Counted from the first letter of the stretch, positions 25,538-36,022 are shown. The stretch is 64,000 nucleotides of DNA from Prevotella sp. (GCA_022773825.1 JALFOF010000009.1:1-64000), one strand, 5' to 3'. The notes: a model not told the origin generated them from the letters alone. Program-made: numbers and translations.

Positions 25538-26317
25538 ATGTCAACAATAATATATCCATCACCCATCTTCGGTCCGGTGCACTCGCGAAGGCTCGGTGTG
25601 TCGCTCGGCGTAAACCTCATGCCGGGCGATGGAAAGGTGTGTACTTTCGACTGCCTGTATTGCGAATGTGGGTTCAACAAGGACTTCCCAGCCCACGACA
25701 AACGCCCCACAAGGGAGCAGGTGCGCGCCGCGCTGGATGAGGTGCTGGCACTGCGCCACCACAATGGCGAACCACTTGACTGCATAACATTCTCGGGTAA
25801 CGGCGAGCCGACAGGGCATCCAGACTTCCCGGGCATCATAGCCGACACGGTGGAGCTGCGTGACCGCTATTTCCCCAAGGCAAAAGTGTCGGTGCTGAGC
25901 AACGCCACTTTCGTGGGAAAGGAGGAGGTGCGCAGGGCGTTGACGATGGTTGACAATAACATTATGAAGCTCGACACGGTGGACGGGGACTATATCAACA
26001 AGGTGGACAGACCCGTGCAGCCGATGTATGACGTGCGTAAGGTGGTGGAAAACCTAAAGCTCTTCGATGGGCAAGTGGTCATACAGACGATGTTTATGAC
26101 TGGCACGGCAGGCGGAGAGAGCGTTGACAACACAGGCGAGAGGTTCGTGGCGCCGTGGCTGGAAGCCGTGAAAGACATCGCGCCACGGCAGGTTATGATA
26201 TACACCATAGACCGCGAGACACCCGAACACGGCCTGCGCAAGGCGGCTCCCGATGTGCTCGACAGCATAAAGGCAAGGGTGGAGCAGATGGGAATAGCCT
26301 GTTCGGCAAGCTATTGA
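25538..26317 (+). CDS. Radical SAM protein
   Basis: CTFDCLYCECG (CxxxCxxC) cluster motif; FSGNGEPTGHPDF. Confidence 0.9.
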   Translation: MSTIIYPSPIFGPVHSRRLGVSLGVNLMPGDGKVCTFDCLYCECGFNKDFPAHDKRPTREQVRAALDEVLALRHHNGEPLDCITFSGNGEPTGHPDFPGIIADTVELRDRYFPKAKVSVLSNATFVGKEEVRRALTMVDNNIMKLDTVDGDYINKVDRPVQPMYDVRKVVENLKLFDGQVVIQTMFMTGTAGGESVDNTGERFVAPWLEAVKDIAPRQVMIYTIDRETPEHGLRKAAPDVLDSIKARVEQMGIACSASY

Positions 26318-26323
26318 CACGCC

Positions 26324-26424
26324 ATTGGGCAACAAAACAACAAAAATACTAAACAACCAAACAACGAAACGACTAAACAACAAAACGACTAAACAACTAA
26401 ACAACAAAAATACTAAACAACTAA
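26324..26424. repeat. Degenerate octamer repeat NACNAAAC
   Basis: actaaacaaccaaacaacgaaacgactaaacaacaaaacgactaaacaactaaac. Confidence 0.85.
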
Positions 26425-26425
26425 C

Positions 26426-27601
26426 ATGAGAAAAACCTTCGTAACCGCACTGATGTGCCTGTTAGCCCTCGCCGTTACAGCGGCGGAAAAGCCGGAGAAA
26501 ACCTGCGAAAAGGGTGCCGCCGGCTGCCCACTCGCCCTCTCACGGCGTGCCAACGACTATTTCATGGCGAAATGGAGCGACCCAACAGCCCCCACAACGG
26601 CAAAGAAACTGCGCCCCAGCAACCTGTGGACGCGCGCCGTTTACTTCGAGGGACTGATGGCATTGAACGACATAGACCCACAGGAAAGGTACACACAGTA
26701 CGTCGATACGTGGGGTAACTTCCACAAATGGACACCGCGTAACGGCGTGACAACGGTGCATGCCGATGACCAATGCTGCGCGCAGACATATCTGGAGCGT
26801 TACTGTCAGGTGGGCGGAAAAGAGAAAGTGAGGGCCGTGAAGGAGAACTTCGACAAGCAGATAGCACGCGGCACCAACAGAGACTGGACGTGGATAGACG
26901 CTATACAGATGGCTATGCCAGCCTATGCAAGGCTGTATGCCATAACGAAAGACCGCAAATATATAGACTATGCCATGCAGTCCTACACGTGGAGCCGCGA
27001 TACCTGCGGCGGAAAACTGTTCAACACAGAGGAGGGACTGTGGTGGAGAGACGCCAATTTCGTACCACCTTACAAGGAGAGCGACGGCAAAAACTGCTAC
27101 TGGAGCAGAGGAAACGGATGGGTGTATGCCGCATACGTCCGCGTGATGATGCTCCTTCCGAAGAAGGATAAGTACTACAAACAGCTGAAAAAAGACTTCA
27201 TAATGATGTCGGAAGCATTGCTGCCACTGCAAAGGGAGGACGGTTTCTGGAACGCAAGCCTTGCCTCACAGGACTTCGCAGGTAAGGAATTGAGCGGCAC
27301 AGCCTTATTCCTTTACGGTATGTCGTGGGGCGTCAGCAACGGAATATTGAAGGAAAAAGACTACCGTCAGGCAATAGACAAGGCGTGGGAGGCAATAGCT
27401 TCCTGCGTGCATAAGGACGGCTTCCTCGGCTATGTGCAAGGAACAGGCGACAGACCAGCATCAAGCCAGCCCGTGACTTACGTGAAAGAACCCGATTTTG
27501 ACGACTACGGATTGGGCTGTTTCCTGCTCGGCGCAACGGAGTATCATAAGCTGAAGAATGGCATTCGCAAGGAGACTGTCATAAAAACATACGAAGACTA
27601 A
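26426..27601 (+). CDS. Glycoside hydrolase family 105-like unsaturated rhamnogalacturonyl/glucuronyl hydrolase, secreted
   Basis: MRKTFVTALMCLLALAVTAA signal; WTWIDAIQMAMPAYARL; CYWSRGNGWVYAAYVRVM. Confidence 0.9.
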   Translation: MRKTFVTALMCLLALAVTAAEKPEKTCEKGAAGCPLALSRRANDYFMAKWSDPTAPTTAKKLRPSNLWTRAVYFEGLMALNDIDPQERYTQYVDTWGNFHKWTPRNGVTTVHADDQCCAQTYLERYCQVGGKEKVRAVKENFDKQIARGTNRDWTWIDAIQMAMPAYARLYAITKDRKYIDYAMQSYTWSRDTCGGKLFNTEEGLWWRDANFVPPYKESDGKNCYWSRGNGWVYAAYVRVMMLLPKKDKYYKQLKKDFIMMSEALLPLQREDGFWNASLASQDFAGKELSGTALFLYGMSWGVSNGILKEKDYRQAIDKAWEAIASCVHKDGFLGYVQGTGDRPASSQPVTYVKEPDFDDYGLGCFLLGATEYHKLKNGIRKETVIKTYED

Positions 27602-27621
27602 CCAACTAATTATACTACATT

Positions 27622-30108
27622 ATGACTAAAAAGAAACTATATTCCACGCTGTTCGCCATAGCGTGCTCCGTCATTCCCGCGGCGGCAGGTACGGCGTCAG
27701 ACACGATATGTCTCGACAGAGGCTGGCTCTTCAAACACGGTGATGACGCTTCCGTGACCCTAACAGTGGGCAAAAACAAATACAGAGTAGGCAAGATATC
27801 TGAGCAAGAAAACGCTTCCGCCGCCGTAACGGTGCAGCAGGCCAAGGCGGAGGGATGGAAAGAGGTGAACGTTCCGCATGACTTCCAGATAGAACAGCCA
27901 TGGGTGGCACCATCGGCAGACGAGAGAGCGGACAACAGTGACGCTGGTGCGAACATCAAAAGCCGCCTCTCTGCCCGCGGATTTAAGGAGATGGGAGGAG
28001 GATGGTACGTAAAGACCATCACGCCGGAGGTGTCAAAAAAAGGCAAGAGGGCATTGCTCGACTTCCAGGGAATCATGTATTACGGCGACGTATATCTCAA
28101 CGGTGAGCGCGTAGGAGGTACGGACTACGGATACGTGGGCTTCGAGATTGACGTGACAAAGAAGCTGAAATACGGCGAGGAGAATATCATAGTGGTGTAC
28201 GCGAACACTGGTGAGCCGAAGCAATCACGATGGTACACTGGCGGAGGACTGTTCCGCGACGTGAGCCTTGTCTATACGGATGCGCAGCTATATTTCCTCC
28301 GTCACCCCCTATACATTACCACAAAGGATAACAAGACGGTAAATATCACTGCCAATGTGCAGTGCACCACCAAGCAGAACACGGTGACAATGCGCCTCAC
28401 TGTCACCGCTCCCGACGGCAATGTGGTGAAGAACGAGACGTACAAGCTAAAGCGTATCCGCAACTACAAGCAGGGACAGGAGCTCGTTATACCCTCTTTC
28501 GACATACCGTCGCCAATGCTTTGGGACTGCGAGACGCCCAACCTCTACACCGCTCGCGTAGAGCTGTTGAGGGAAGACGGCACCGTCAGTGCGGTGACAT
28601 CGCAGCGTTTCGGCATACGCACCATAGAGATAGGACCTGATTTCGGACTGAAACTCAACGGAAAGAAGGTGCTGTTGAAGGGTTATGCCAACCACCACAC
28701 CAACGGAGCACTTGGTGCTGCCGCGCTACCACGGGCGATGGAGAAGAGGATAAAACTGATGAAGGAGTACGGTATGAACCATATCCGCACGTCACACAAC
28801 CCCTATTCCGAGTCCTTCCTCGACCTTTGCGACGAGAATGGCATACTGGTAGTGGACGAACTGTACGACAAATGGAACGACCAATATGTGGGTGCAGGGC
28901 GCAATCACTACATGAACCTGTGGCCGGAGCATGTAAAGGAGTTCATAACACGTGACCGTAACCACCCTTCCGTGGTGCTTTGGTCGCTTGGAAACGAACT
29001 CCAGTCATACAATGATATGCCGTTTAACGACTTCGGAGTGACGATGTACAAGCTGCAGAAGACCCTTATCCAGCGCTATGATGATAGCCGTAAGGTCACC
29101 GTGGCAATGCACCCACGCTACCGTAACTGGGAGACTGACTCGCTACCGTGCGAGCTTGCCAAGGCTACCGATGTGCAGTCCTACAACTACCGCTATATGT
29201 ATTTCCCCGGAGACGGCAAGAATTTCCCGTGGATGACGTTCTACCAGAGCGAGGCTTCCGTAGCGGCTATGGGCGAAAACTACTTCGCTATGGACCTCGA
29301 CAAGGTCATAGGACTGGCTTACTGGGGTGCTATCGACTACTTGGGAGAGAGCCAAGGGTGGCCCACCAAGGGCTGGGCGCAGGGCGTTTTCGACATCTCT
29401 CTGGAGCCAAAGCCAAAGGCTTACTACATGAGGTCGTTCTTCAAGCCCGACGAACCCGTGGTTCACATCGCGGTGACAGACAGCAAGGGCGATGCGATGT
29501 GGAACGGAGTGCAGACGGGTAACGACGGTCAGAGCGACCATTGGAACCGTAAACCCGGCACGAAACTGGACTTGACGACCTACACTAACGCCGAGGAGGT
29601 GGAGCTATTGGTTAACGGCAAGAGCTACGGAGTGAAGAAAAACGACCTCGGAAGCGCAAAGATGCGCAACCAGATACGTTGGAAAGACATAGAATATCAA
29701 GACGGTTACTGCGAGGCCATAGCGAGAACGGGCGGCAAGGTCGTTGCCCGCCACCGCATAGAGACCACTGGTAAGGCCGTGGCATTGAAGGCTGAGCTTG
29801 ACAATAGCAACTGGAAAGCTGACGGACAGGACCTCCAGCACATCCGCATCGTGGCCGTTGACAAGAAGGGAAGGCGTGTGCAGTCGGCCGTGGCAGAGGT
29901 AAAGTTCACCGTTACTGGTGACGCTTCGCTCGCTGCTGTCAGCAGTGGCGACCATCAATCAGACGAGCTTAACGTCAGCGACAGGCGCAAACTCTACAAG
30001 GGTTCCTGCCTCGCCATACTGCGTTCAGGCACCGTTCCTTCCGCCATCACTGTCACAGCCACCGCTGAGGGCATGAAGCCAGTGAAGCTGAAGCTCGGCA
30101 CGAAGTAA
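27622..30108 (+). CDS. Glycoside hydrolase family 2 (beta-galactosidase-like)
   Basis: GWLFKHGDD, VNVPHDFQIEQPW, RTSHNPYSESFLDLCDENGILVVDE, RNHPSVVLWSLGNE. Confidence 0.95.
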   Translation: MTKKKLYSTLFAIACSVIPAAAGTASDTICLDRGWLFKHGDDASVTLTVGKNKYRVGKISEQENASAAVTVQQAKAEGWKEVNVPHDFQIEQPWVAPSADERADNSDAGANIKSRLSARGFKEMGGGWYVKTITPEVSKKGKRALLDFQGIMYYGDVYLNGERVGGTDYGYVGFEIDVTKKLKYGEENIIVVYANTGEPKQSRWYTGGGLFRDVSLVYTDAQLYFLRHPLYITTKDNKTVNITANVQCTTKQNTVTMRLTVTAPDGNVVKNETYKLKRIRNYKQGQELVIPSFDIPSPMLWDCETPNLYTARVELLREDGTVSAVTSQRFGIRTIEIGPDFGLKLNGKKVLLKGYANHHTNGALGAAALPRAMEKRIKLMKEYGMNHIRTSHNPYSESFLDLCDENGILVVDELYDKWNDQYVGAGRNHYMNLWPEHVKEFITRDRNHPSVVLWSLGNELQSYNDMPFNDFGVTMYKLQKTLIQRYDDSRKVTVAMHPRYRNWETDSLPCELAKATDVQSYNYRYMYFPGDGKNFPWMTFYQSEASVAAMGENYFAMDLDKVIGLAYWGAIDYLGESQGWPTKGWAQGVFDISLEPKPKAYYMRSFFKPDEPVVHIAVTDSKGDAMWNGVQTGNDGQSDHWNRKPGTKLDLTTYTNAEEVELLVNGKSYGVKKNDLGSAKMRNQIRWKDIEYQDGYCEAIARTGGKVVARHRIETTGKAVALKAELDNSNWKADGQDLQHIRIVAVDKKGRRVQSAVAEVKFTVTGDASLAAVSSGDHQSDELNVSDRRKLYKGSCLAILRSGTVPSAITVTATAEGMKPVKLKLGTK

Positions 30109-30130
30109 GAGAAACCATATACATAACGAT

Positions 30131-32623
30131 ATGACATATTCCATAGAAAAGGTCACAAGCCTTATAGGAGCTCACCGCTACGGCACTGCCGCCACGGCGG
30201 TGGGCTTTCTTTTAACCGACAGCCGCTCTCTTTCTTTTGCGGAGGAGACGCTCTTTTTTGCTCTGAAGTCAGAGCGCAACGATGGTCACCGCTACCTTGC
30301 CGACCTCCATCGGCGTGGTGTGCGCAACTTTGTGGTGGAGCGATTGCCCGAGAACTACTCCGCGGAAGCTGGCTCGGAGTGGGCTGACAGCAATCTCCTC
30401 GTGGTGAAATCGCCTCTCGCCGCCTTGCAAAGACTGGCGGAAAGACACCGCGACGCCTTTGACATACCAGTGGTAGGCATCACCGGAAGCAATGGCAAGA
30501 CCATGGTGAAGGAGTGGCTTTATCAGCTCCTCATGCCCTCAATGAACGTCACGCGCTCCCCTCGCTCCTACAATTCACAGATTGGTGTGCCCCTCTCCGT
30601 GTGGCAAATGGGTGAGAATACCGATGTGGCACTCTTCGAGGCAGGCATCAGTAAGGTAGGCGAGATGGCGCGACTGACCGACATAATACAGCCCACCATA
30701 GGCGTATTCACCTCCCTTGGCATGGCGCACCAGGAGAATTTCCTCTCTATGGAAGACAAATGCAGGGAGAAATTCCGCCTCTTCCGCGACTGCGGCACGC
30801 TGGTCTATCCCGTTGACAACGACGTGGTGTTCCGTGTATTGTGCCAAAGTGACTTCGCCGGCGAGAAGCTCGGATGGTCCATGCACGACGCTTCCGCCGC
30901 CTTCTACATAAGCGATATCAGCAAGACCGACACCTCCACGAACATACATTATATATATAAAGGCACGCAAGAGGGGAGTTACACCCTGCCTTTCATCAGC
31001 GAAGCGGCGGTTGAGAACTCCATAACGTGCGCCGTCACCGCCCTCCATCTCGGGCTGACACCACGGCTCCTGGCGGAGCGTATGGCACTCCTTGAGCCTG
31101 TTGCCATGCGCCTTGAGGTGAAAGAGGGCCGCAACGGCTGCACACTCATCAACGATTCCTACAACTCTGACCTCGCCTCGCTCGACATAGCGCTCGACTT
31201 CATGCAGCGCAGGCCTGACCACAAGGGGCGTCGCCGCACGCTCATACTGAGCGATATAGACCAGAGTGGACTCGCCACCGCTGAGCTGGCACGCCAGATA
31301 GCCGACATGATAGCCCTCCGGGGCATAGACAAGTTCATCGCCATCGGCACCGAGCTGTCCGCTCTATCCGCCCACTCCGCCCGTCTGCCCGAGACCTTCT
31401 TCTTCGCCACCACAGAGGACTTCATGGGCAGTCAGTGCTTCGCCACGCTGAGCAACGAGGTGATACTCATCAAGGGCGCGCGCCGATTCCGCTTCGACCG
31501 CATTACGGACCAGCTCGTGGAGAAGGTGCACGAGACCACGCTGGAGGTCAATCTGTCGGCTGTCGTCGCCAACCTCAACTGGTATCGCTCGCAGATGAAG
31601 CCCGGCACCAAGCTCGTCTGCATGATAAAGGCTGACGGCTACGGCGCCGGGGCGGTGGAGATTGCCAAGACATTGCAGGACCATCGTGTGGACTACCTTG
31701 CCGTTGCCGTTGCCGACGAGGGCGTGGCGCTGCGGCAGGCTGGCATCACCGCTAACATAATGATAATGAACCCGGAGATGACCGCCTTCAAGACCATGTT
31801 CGACTACGACCTCGAACCCGAGGTGTACTCCTTCCGCCTGCTCGACGCTCTGCGCCATGCCGCGCGCAAGGAGGGCATCACCGGCTGGCCTATCCACGTG
31901 AAGCTCGACACTGGTATGCACCGCCTTGGCTTCCATCCCGTTGACGATATGCCCCGCCTCGTGGACTATCTGAAGAGCCAGAACGCCCTTACGCCCCGCT
32001 CCGTCTTCTCACATTTCGTGGGGTCCGACAGCGATGAGTTCGACGACTTCTCCCAACAGCAGTACGACCTCTACCTCCGTGGCGCCGACACGCTGCAGGA
32101 AGCCTTTCCGCACCATATCATACGCCACATCTGCAACTCCGCCGGCATAGAGCATTTCCCGTCAAGACAGTTGGATATGTGCCGCCTCGGACTGGGCCTG
32201 TACGGCATAAATCCACGCGACAACGGCGTGATTAACAATGTATCCACGCTCAAAACCACCATCCTGCAGTTGCGTAATGTGAAGGCAGGCGAGAGCATCG
32301 GTTACTCAAGACGCACCATATTGGAGCGCGACAGCCTCATTGCCGCCATACCGATAGGCTACGCCGACGGTCTGAACCGCCACCTCGGCAACCGCAACGC
32401 CTACTGCCTCGTCAACGGTCAGAAGGCGGACTACGTGGGAAATATCTGCATGGATGTCTGCATGATAGACGTAACGGGCATAGACTGCCGCGAGGGCGAC
32501 AGCGTGGAGATATTCGGCGACAACCTGCCCGTCACCGTCTTGTCCGACAAACTCGGCACCATACCATACGAAATCCTCACCCTCGTCAGCAACCGCGTCA
32601 AGAGAGTGTACTACGAGGAGTAA
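30131..32623 (+). CDS. murF-alr: Bifunctional UDP-N-acetylmuramoyl-tripeptide:D-Ala-D-Ala ligase / alanine racemase
   Basis: N-terminal GITGSNGKTMVKEWLYQLL (MurF); C-terminal CMIKADGYGAGAVEIAKTL and RLGLGLYGINP (Alr); 830 aa. Confidence 0.95.
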   Translation: MTYSIEKVTSLIGAHRYGTAATAVGFLLTDSRSLSFAEETLFFALKSERNDGHRYLADLHRRGVRNFVVERLPENYSAEAGSEWADSNLLVVKSPLAALQRLAERHRDAFDIPVVGITGSNGKTMVKEWLYQLLMPSMNVTRSPRSYNSQIGVPLSVWQMGENTDVALFEAGISKVGEMARLTDIIQPTIGVFTSLGMAHQENFLSMEDKCREKFRLFRDCGTLVYPVDNDVVFRVLCQSDFAGEKLGWSMHDASAAFYISDISKTDTSTNIHYIYKGTQEGSYTLPFISEAAVENSITCAVTALHLGLTPRLLAERMALLEPVAMRLEVKEGRNGCTLINDSYNSDLASLDIALDFMQRRPDHKGRRRTLILSDIDQSGLATAELARQIADMIALRGIDKFIAIGTELSALSAHSARLPETFFFATTEDFMGSQCFATLSNEVILIKGARRFRFDRITDQLVEKVHETTLEVNLSAVVANLNWYRSQMKPGTKLVCMIKADGYGAGAVEIAKTLQDHRVDYLAVAVADEGVALRQAGITANIMIMNPEMTAFKTMFDYDLEPEVYSFRLLDALRHAARKEGITGWPIHVKLDTGMHRLGFHPVDDMPRLVDYLKSQNALTPRSVFSHFVGSDSDEFDDFSQQQYDLYLRGADTLQEAFPHHIIRHICNSAGIEHFPSRQLDMCRLGLGLYGINPRDNGVINNVSTLKTTILQLRNVKAGESIGYSRRTILERDSLIAAIPIGYADGLNRHLGNRNAYCLVNGQKADYVGNICMDVCMIDVTGIDCREGDSVEIFGDNLPVTVLSDKLGTIPYEILTLVSNRVKRVYYEE

Positions 32624-32656
32624 CCCCTTCCGCCGGCAACGCGCGGCAGGCTCACA

Positions 32657-32741
32657 GTAAAAGCGCCGCTTTTACAATGTAAAAGCATTGAGATTACATT
32701 GTAATAGCGGCGCTTTTACTGTGTAATCACTATGCTTTTGC
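32657..32741. repeat. 22-bp-period palindromic repeat array 3 (4 units)
   Basis: GTAAAAGCGCCGCTTTTAC|AAT|GTAAAAGCATTGAGATTAC|ATT|GTAATAGCGGCGCTTTTAC|TGT|GTAATCACTATGCTTTTGC. Confidence 0.95.
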
Positions 32742-32756
32742 GCAGGCAAACCACAG

Positions 32757-33022
32757 CCGCCCCCTCCCAACCTCTACTGCCCCCTCCCAACCTCCCCGAG
32801 GGGAGGAGATGGCAAACCACCAAATAACTAAACAACCAACCCACCAAATAACTAAATAACTAAACAACTAAACAACCAAACAACTAACCCACCAAACACC
32901 CCTTCCGCCCCTGTGTCTCGGGCGTCAGCCCGTGACTACCTCCAACCAAACAACCAAATAACCAAACCACTAACCCACCAAATAACTAAACAACTAACCC
33001 ACCAAACCACTAAACCACTAAA
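32757..33022. repeat. CCCCCTCCCAACCTC duplication followed by long degenerate AACTAAAC/ACCAAAC octamer tracts
   Basis: ccccctcccaacctctactgccccctcccaacctccccgaggggagg then caaataactaaacaaccaacccaccaaataactaaataactaaac... Confidence 0.85.
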
Positions 33023-33060
33023 TTTTACTCCATTACTTCTTGTTTTACGAAAAAAATTCG

Positions 33061-33068
33061 TAACTTTG
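33061..33068 (+). promoter_or_regulatory. -7 element TAACTTTG just upstream of holB
   Basis: TAACTTTGCACGGACAATGG. Confidence 0.6.
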
Positions 33069-33076
33069 CACGGACA

Positions 33077-34177
33077 ATGGATTTCTCTGACATCATAGGG
33101 CAGCAAGATATGTCCGCACGCCTTGCGCGTCTGGCAGACGAAGAGCGTATGCCTCACGCCATGATGCTGTGCGGACCCGACGGCGCTGGCAAGATGGCGC
33201 TGGCGCTGGCATTGGCAAGCCACATACTGAACCGCGGCTCTTTCAAGGTGAAAGGGACGAGGCATCCCGACCTGCACTTCTCCTTCCCGACGGTGAAGCT
33301 GAAGAAATGGAATTCAGAGTACAAGCCCGTCAGCGATGACTTCATAGAGCAGTGGCACCAGATGTTGCAAGGCGGCCCGTACTTCTCGCTGGCACAATGG
33401 ATGGAGGCCATGAAGGCGGAGAACCAACAAGCCGTCATAACAGTGGGCGAGGCCAACGAACTGACGAAGAAACTCTCCATAAAGTCCAATCAAGGCGGCT
33501 GGAAGGTGAGCATAATATGGCTGCCAGAGCGCATGAACCTGGAGTGCGCCAACAAGATGCTGAAACTCATTGAGGAACCACCAGCGCAGACACTCTTCAT
33601 CATGGTGTGCCGCGAGCCTGAGAAACTGCTCGAGACAATACGCTCGCGGGTGCAGCGTTTCGACGTGAAACCCATCGATACCGCCTCCATGCAACAGGCG
33701 CTGGCGGAGAGACGGATGCTCAACGAGGACGACGCGCGGCGCATAGCACGCCTCGCTGGCGGTAACTGGCTGGCGGCAACGGCAGAGCTTGAGGCAGGCA
33801 ACGAGAACCGCCTGTTCTTCGACTACTTCGTGACGCTGATGCGCAAGGCATACCTGCGCGACGTGAAAGACCTGAAACGCTGGAGCGAGAACGTGGCGGC
33901 GATGGGCAGGGAGGAGCAGAAACGTATGCTGGCATACTTCCTCCGCATGGCGAGGGAGGCGTTCATGTATAACTTCCGCAACCCACAGCTGACCTACATG
34001 ACACGCGACGAGGAAGCCTTCTGCCAGAAATTCGCACGCTTCGTCAACGAGGGCAACATACTGGGCTTTCAGGAACTGTACCAGACTGCCATGCGCGACA
34101 TCGGGCAGAACGCCAACTCCAGAATGGTGTTCTTCGACATCACCATGAAGGTGGCGGTGCTGTTGCACACCACTTAG
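33077..34177 (+). CDS. holB: DNA polymerase III subunit delta'
   Basis: FSDIIGQQDMSARLARLADEERMPHAMMLCGPDGAGKMALALALASHIL; KLIEEPPAQTLFIMV. Confidence 0.92.
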   Translation: MDFSDIIGQQDMSARLARLADEERMPHAMMLCGPDGAGKMALALALASHILNRGSFKVKGTRHPDLHFSFPTVKLKKWNSEYKPVSDDFIEQWHQMLQGGPYFSLAQWMEAMKAENQQAVITVGEANELTKKLSIKSNQGGWKVSIIWLPERMNLECANKMLKLIEEPPAQTLFIMVCREPEKLLETIRSRVQRFDVKPIDTASMQQALAERRMLNEDDARRIARLAGGNWLAATAELEAGNENRLFFDYFVTLMRKAYLRDVKDLKRWSENVAAMGREEQKRMLAYFLRMAREAFMYNFRNPQLTYMTRDEEAFCQKFARFVNEGNILGFQELYQTAMRDIGQNANSRMVFFDITMKVAVLLHTT

Positions 34178-34240
34178 TCCGCCGCCGGGGAAAGACGGCA
34201 GGGCATATACAACATATAATTCACTACATCACACACGACA

Positions 34241-35518
34241 ATGGACGACAACAAAATGCAGGAGCAAGCACCGCAGGCCGGGACAAAGGCGCAGGCGGAC
34301 GACGCTCTCTTTCAAAATATGAAGTTCTCGCTCGGCCACGGCTGCGCCAGAGGACTGTGCGCACGTGGCGTTTCGCGCAGTGACCACCAGCTGAACACCT
34401 ACGACTGGCTGGCAGACGTGCCGGGAAACACCGAAAGCACTGACCTCGTGGAGGTGCAGTTCAAGAATACGAGGAAGGGATACTACCACAACGTCAACGG
34501 TCTCGACTTGAAAAAAGGCGACTGGGTGGCGGTGGAGTCGAACCCAGGGCACGACATCGGCGTGGTGTCGCTGACGGGACGACTCGTGGAACTGCAACTG
34601 AAGAAGGCATACCTCAAGCCGGGGGAGGAGACGAGGAAGGTTTACCGACTGGCTAAGGAGAGCGACATGGACAGGTACTACGAGGCAAAGAGCCGCGAGG
34701 AAGCTACCATGATACAGAGCCGACAGATAGCGAAAGACCTCGGACTGCAGATGAAGATAGGCGACGTGGAGTATCAGGGCGACGGCAACAAAGCGATATT
34801 CTACTACATTGCCGACGAACGCGTGGACTTCAGGCAGCTCATTAAGGTGCTCGCCGAGACCTTCCACGTGCGCATAGAGATGAAGCAGATAGGAGCAAGG
34901 CAGGAGGCCGGGCGCATAGGCGGTACGGGACCATGCGGCAGGGAACTGTGCTGTGCCACGTGGATGAAGAGCTTTTCAAGCGTCAGCACCAACGCGGCAC
35001 GCTTCCAGGACATATCGCCAAACCCGCAGAAGCTGGCAGGGATGTGCGCCAAACTGAAGTGCTGCCTCAACTACGAGGTGGATTGCTACATGGAGGCAAG
35101 CAAGAAACTGCCTCCGCGCGACGCGGTGCTGGAGACCCTTGACAACGAGTACTACCTCTTCAAGCAGGACATACTGTCGGGCATGGTGACCTATTCGACC
35201 GACAAACGCCTGGCGGCAAATCTTGAAACCATTACCGCCGCACGCGCCAGGGAGGTGATAGCAATGAACAAAGAGGGCAGGAAACCACTCTCGCTGGCAG
35301 AGGATGAGAAGCAGAAAGAGCCGGAAAAGTCGAAGGACTTGCTTGATGGTGCGGACTTGACGCGCTTCGATTCTGCCAAGAAAAAGAAGAAACGCAAAAA
35401 GAATAAGGGCAACGCGGCAGGGACGGCAAAGGCATCTGCCAACGGCAACGGTGGCGCGCAGCCCAAGGGTGACGGCAACGGCAAGGCGGTAAAAGCGAAA
35501 GGTGAGAACAAGGAATGA
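34241..35518 (+). CDS. ricT: PSP1-domain protein RicT/YaaT family
   Basis: VEVQFKNTRKGYYHNVNGLDLKKGDWVAVE; GRIGGTGPCGRELCCATWMKSF; KLKCCLNYE. Confidence 0.93.
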   Translation: MDDNKMQEQAPQAGTKAQADDALFQNMKFSLGHGCARGLCARGVSRSDHQLNTYDWLADVPGNTESTDLVEVQFKNTRKGYYHNVNGLDLKKGDWVAVESNPGHDIGVVSLTGRLVELQLKKAYLKPGEETRKVYRLAKESDMDRYYEAKSREEATMIQSRQIAKDLGLQMKIGDVEYQGDGNKAIFYYIADERVDFRQLIKVLAETFHVRIEMKQIGARQEAGRIGGTGPCGRELCCATWMKSFSSVSTNAARFQDISPNPQKLAGMCAKLKCCLNYEVDCYMEASKKLPPRDAVLETLDNEYYLFKQDILSGMVTYSTDKRLAANLETITAARAREVIAMNKEGRKPLSLAEDEKQKEPEKSKDLLDGADLTRFDSAKKKKKRKKNKGNAAGTAKASANGNGGAQPKGDGNGKAVKAKGENKE

Positions 35519-35993
35519 CATAGTAAGACTGCCGCGAGGACGTAACGCGGTCGTGGGAATGGTGCTATGCCTGCTCTGCGCCTGCTCTACTGTACCCGCA
35601 TACCATCACTATGAGCACGTGGCAGAGGAGGGATGGGACAAGCGCGACACCATGGTGTTCAGCGTGGACACCATCGTTCGCCCTGGAAGATACGTCACCT
35701 CGCTGTGCGTCAGGACCGATGCCACCTACCCATACCGCAACCTCTCTGTCAGAGTGGCGCGGCAATTAGGACAAGCAGGTGGCGCGGTGACGCGGAGAGT
35801 GGACTTCGACATAACACGCGAGAATGGCACTCGGAATGGAAACGGCATAACATACTACACATACGAGAAAGCCATAGACACGCTGGAGCTGAGGCCGGGC
35901 GACTCGCTGGCGGTGAAGGTAGCCCACAACATGAGAGGCGAGACGGTGACAGGCGTGACGGATGTGGGAGTAAAAGTAGCGCTGGAAGAATAA
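35502..35993 (+). CDS. gldH: Gliding-motility/T9SS-associated lipoprotein GldH
   Basis: Lipobox region LLCACS; YHHYEHVAEEGWDKRDTMVFSVD; C-terminal VKVAHNMRGETVTGVTDVGVKV; located after ricT. Confidence 0.8.
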   Translation: MRTRNDIVRLPRGRNAVVGMVLCLLCACSTVPAYHHYEHVAEEGWDKRDTMVFSVDTIVRPGRYVTSLCVRTDATYPYRNLSVRVARQLGQAGGAVTRRVDFDITRENGTRNGNGITYYTYEKAIDTLELRPGDSLAVKVAHNMRGETVTGVTDVGVKVALEE

Positions 35994-36022
35994 ATACAGG
36001 TAAAAGGTAAAACGAGGATGGC

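Noticed and set aside
25531-25541. GCAAAAGCATG at the radical SAM start as a palindromic repeat unit
   Set aside because: Only the left half matches; no second half and no adjacent units.
30131-32623. murF-alr fusion as a novel bifunctional enzyme
   Set aside because: This fusion is common and already annotated across Bacteroidota.
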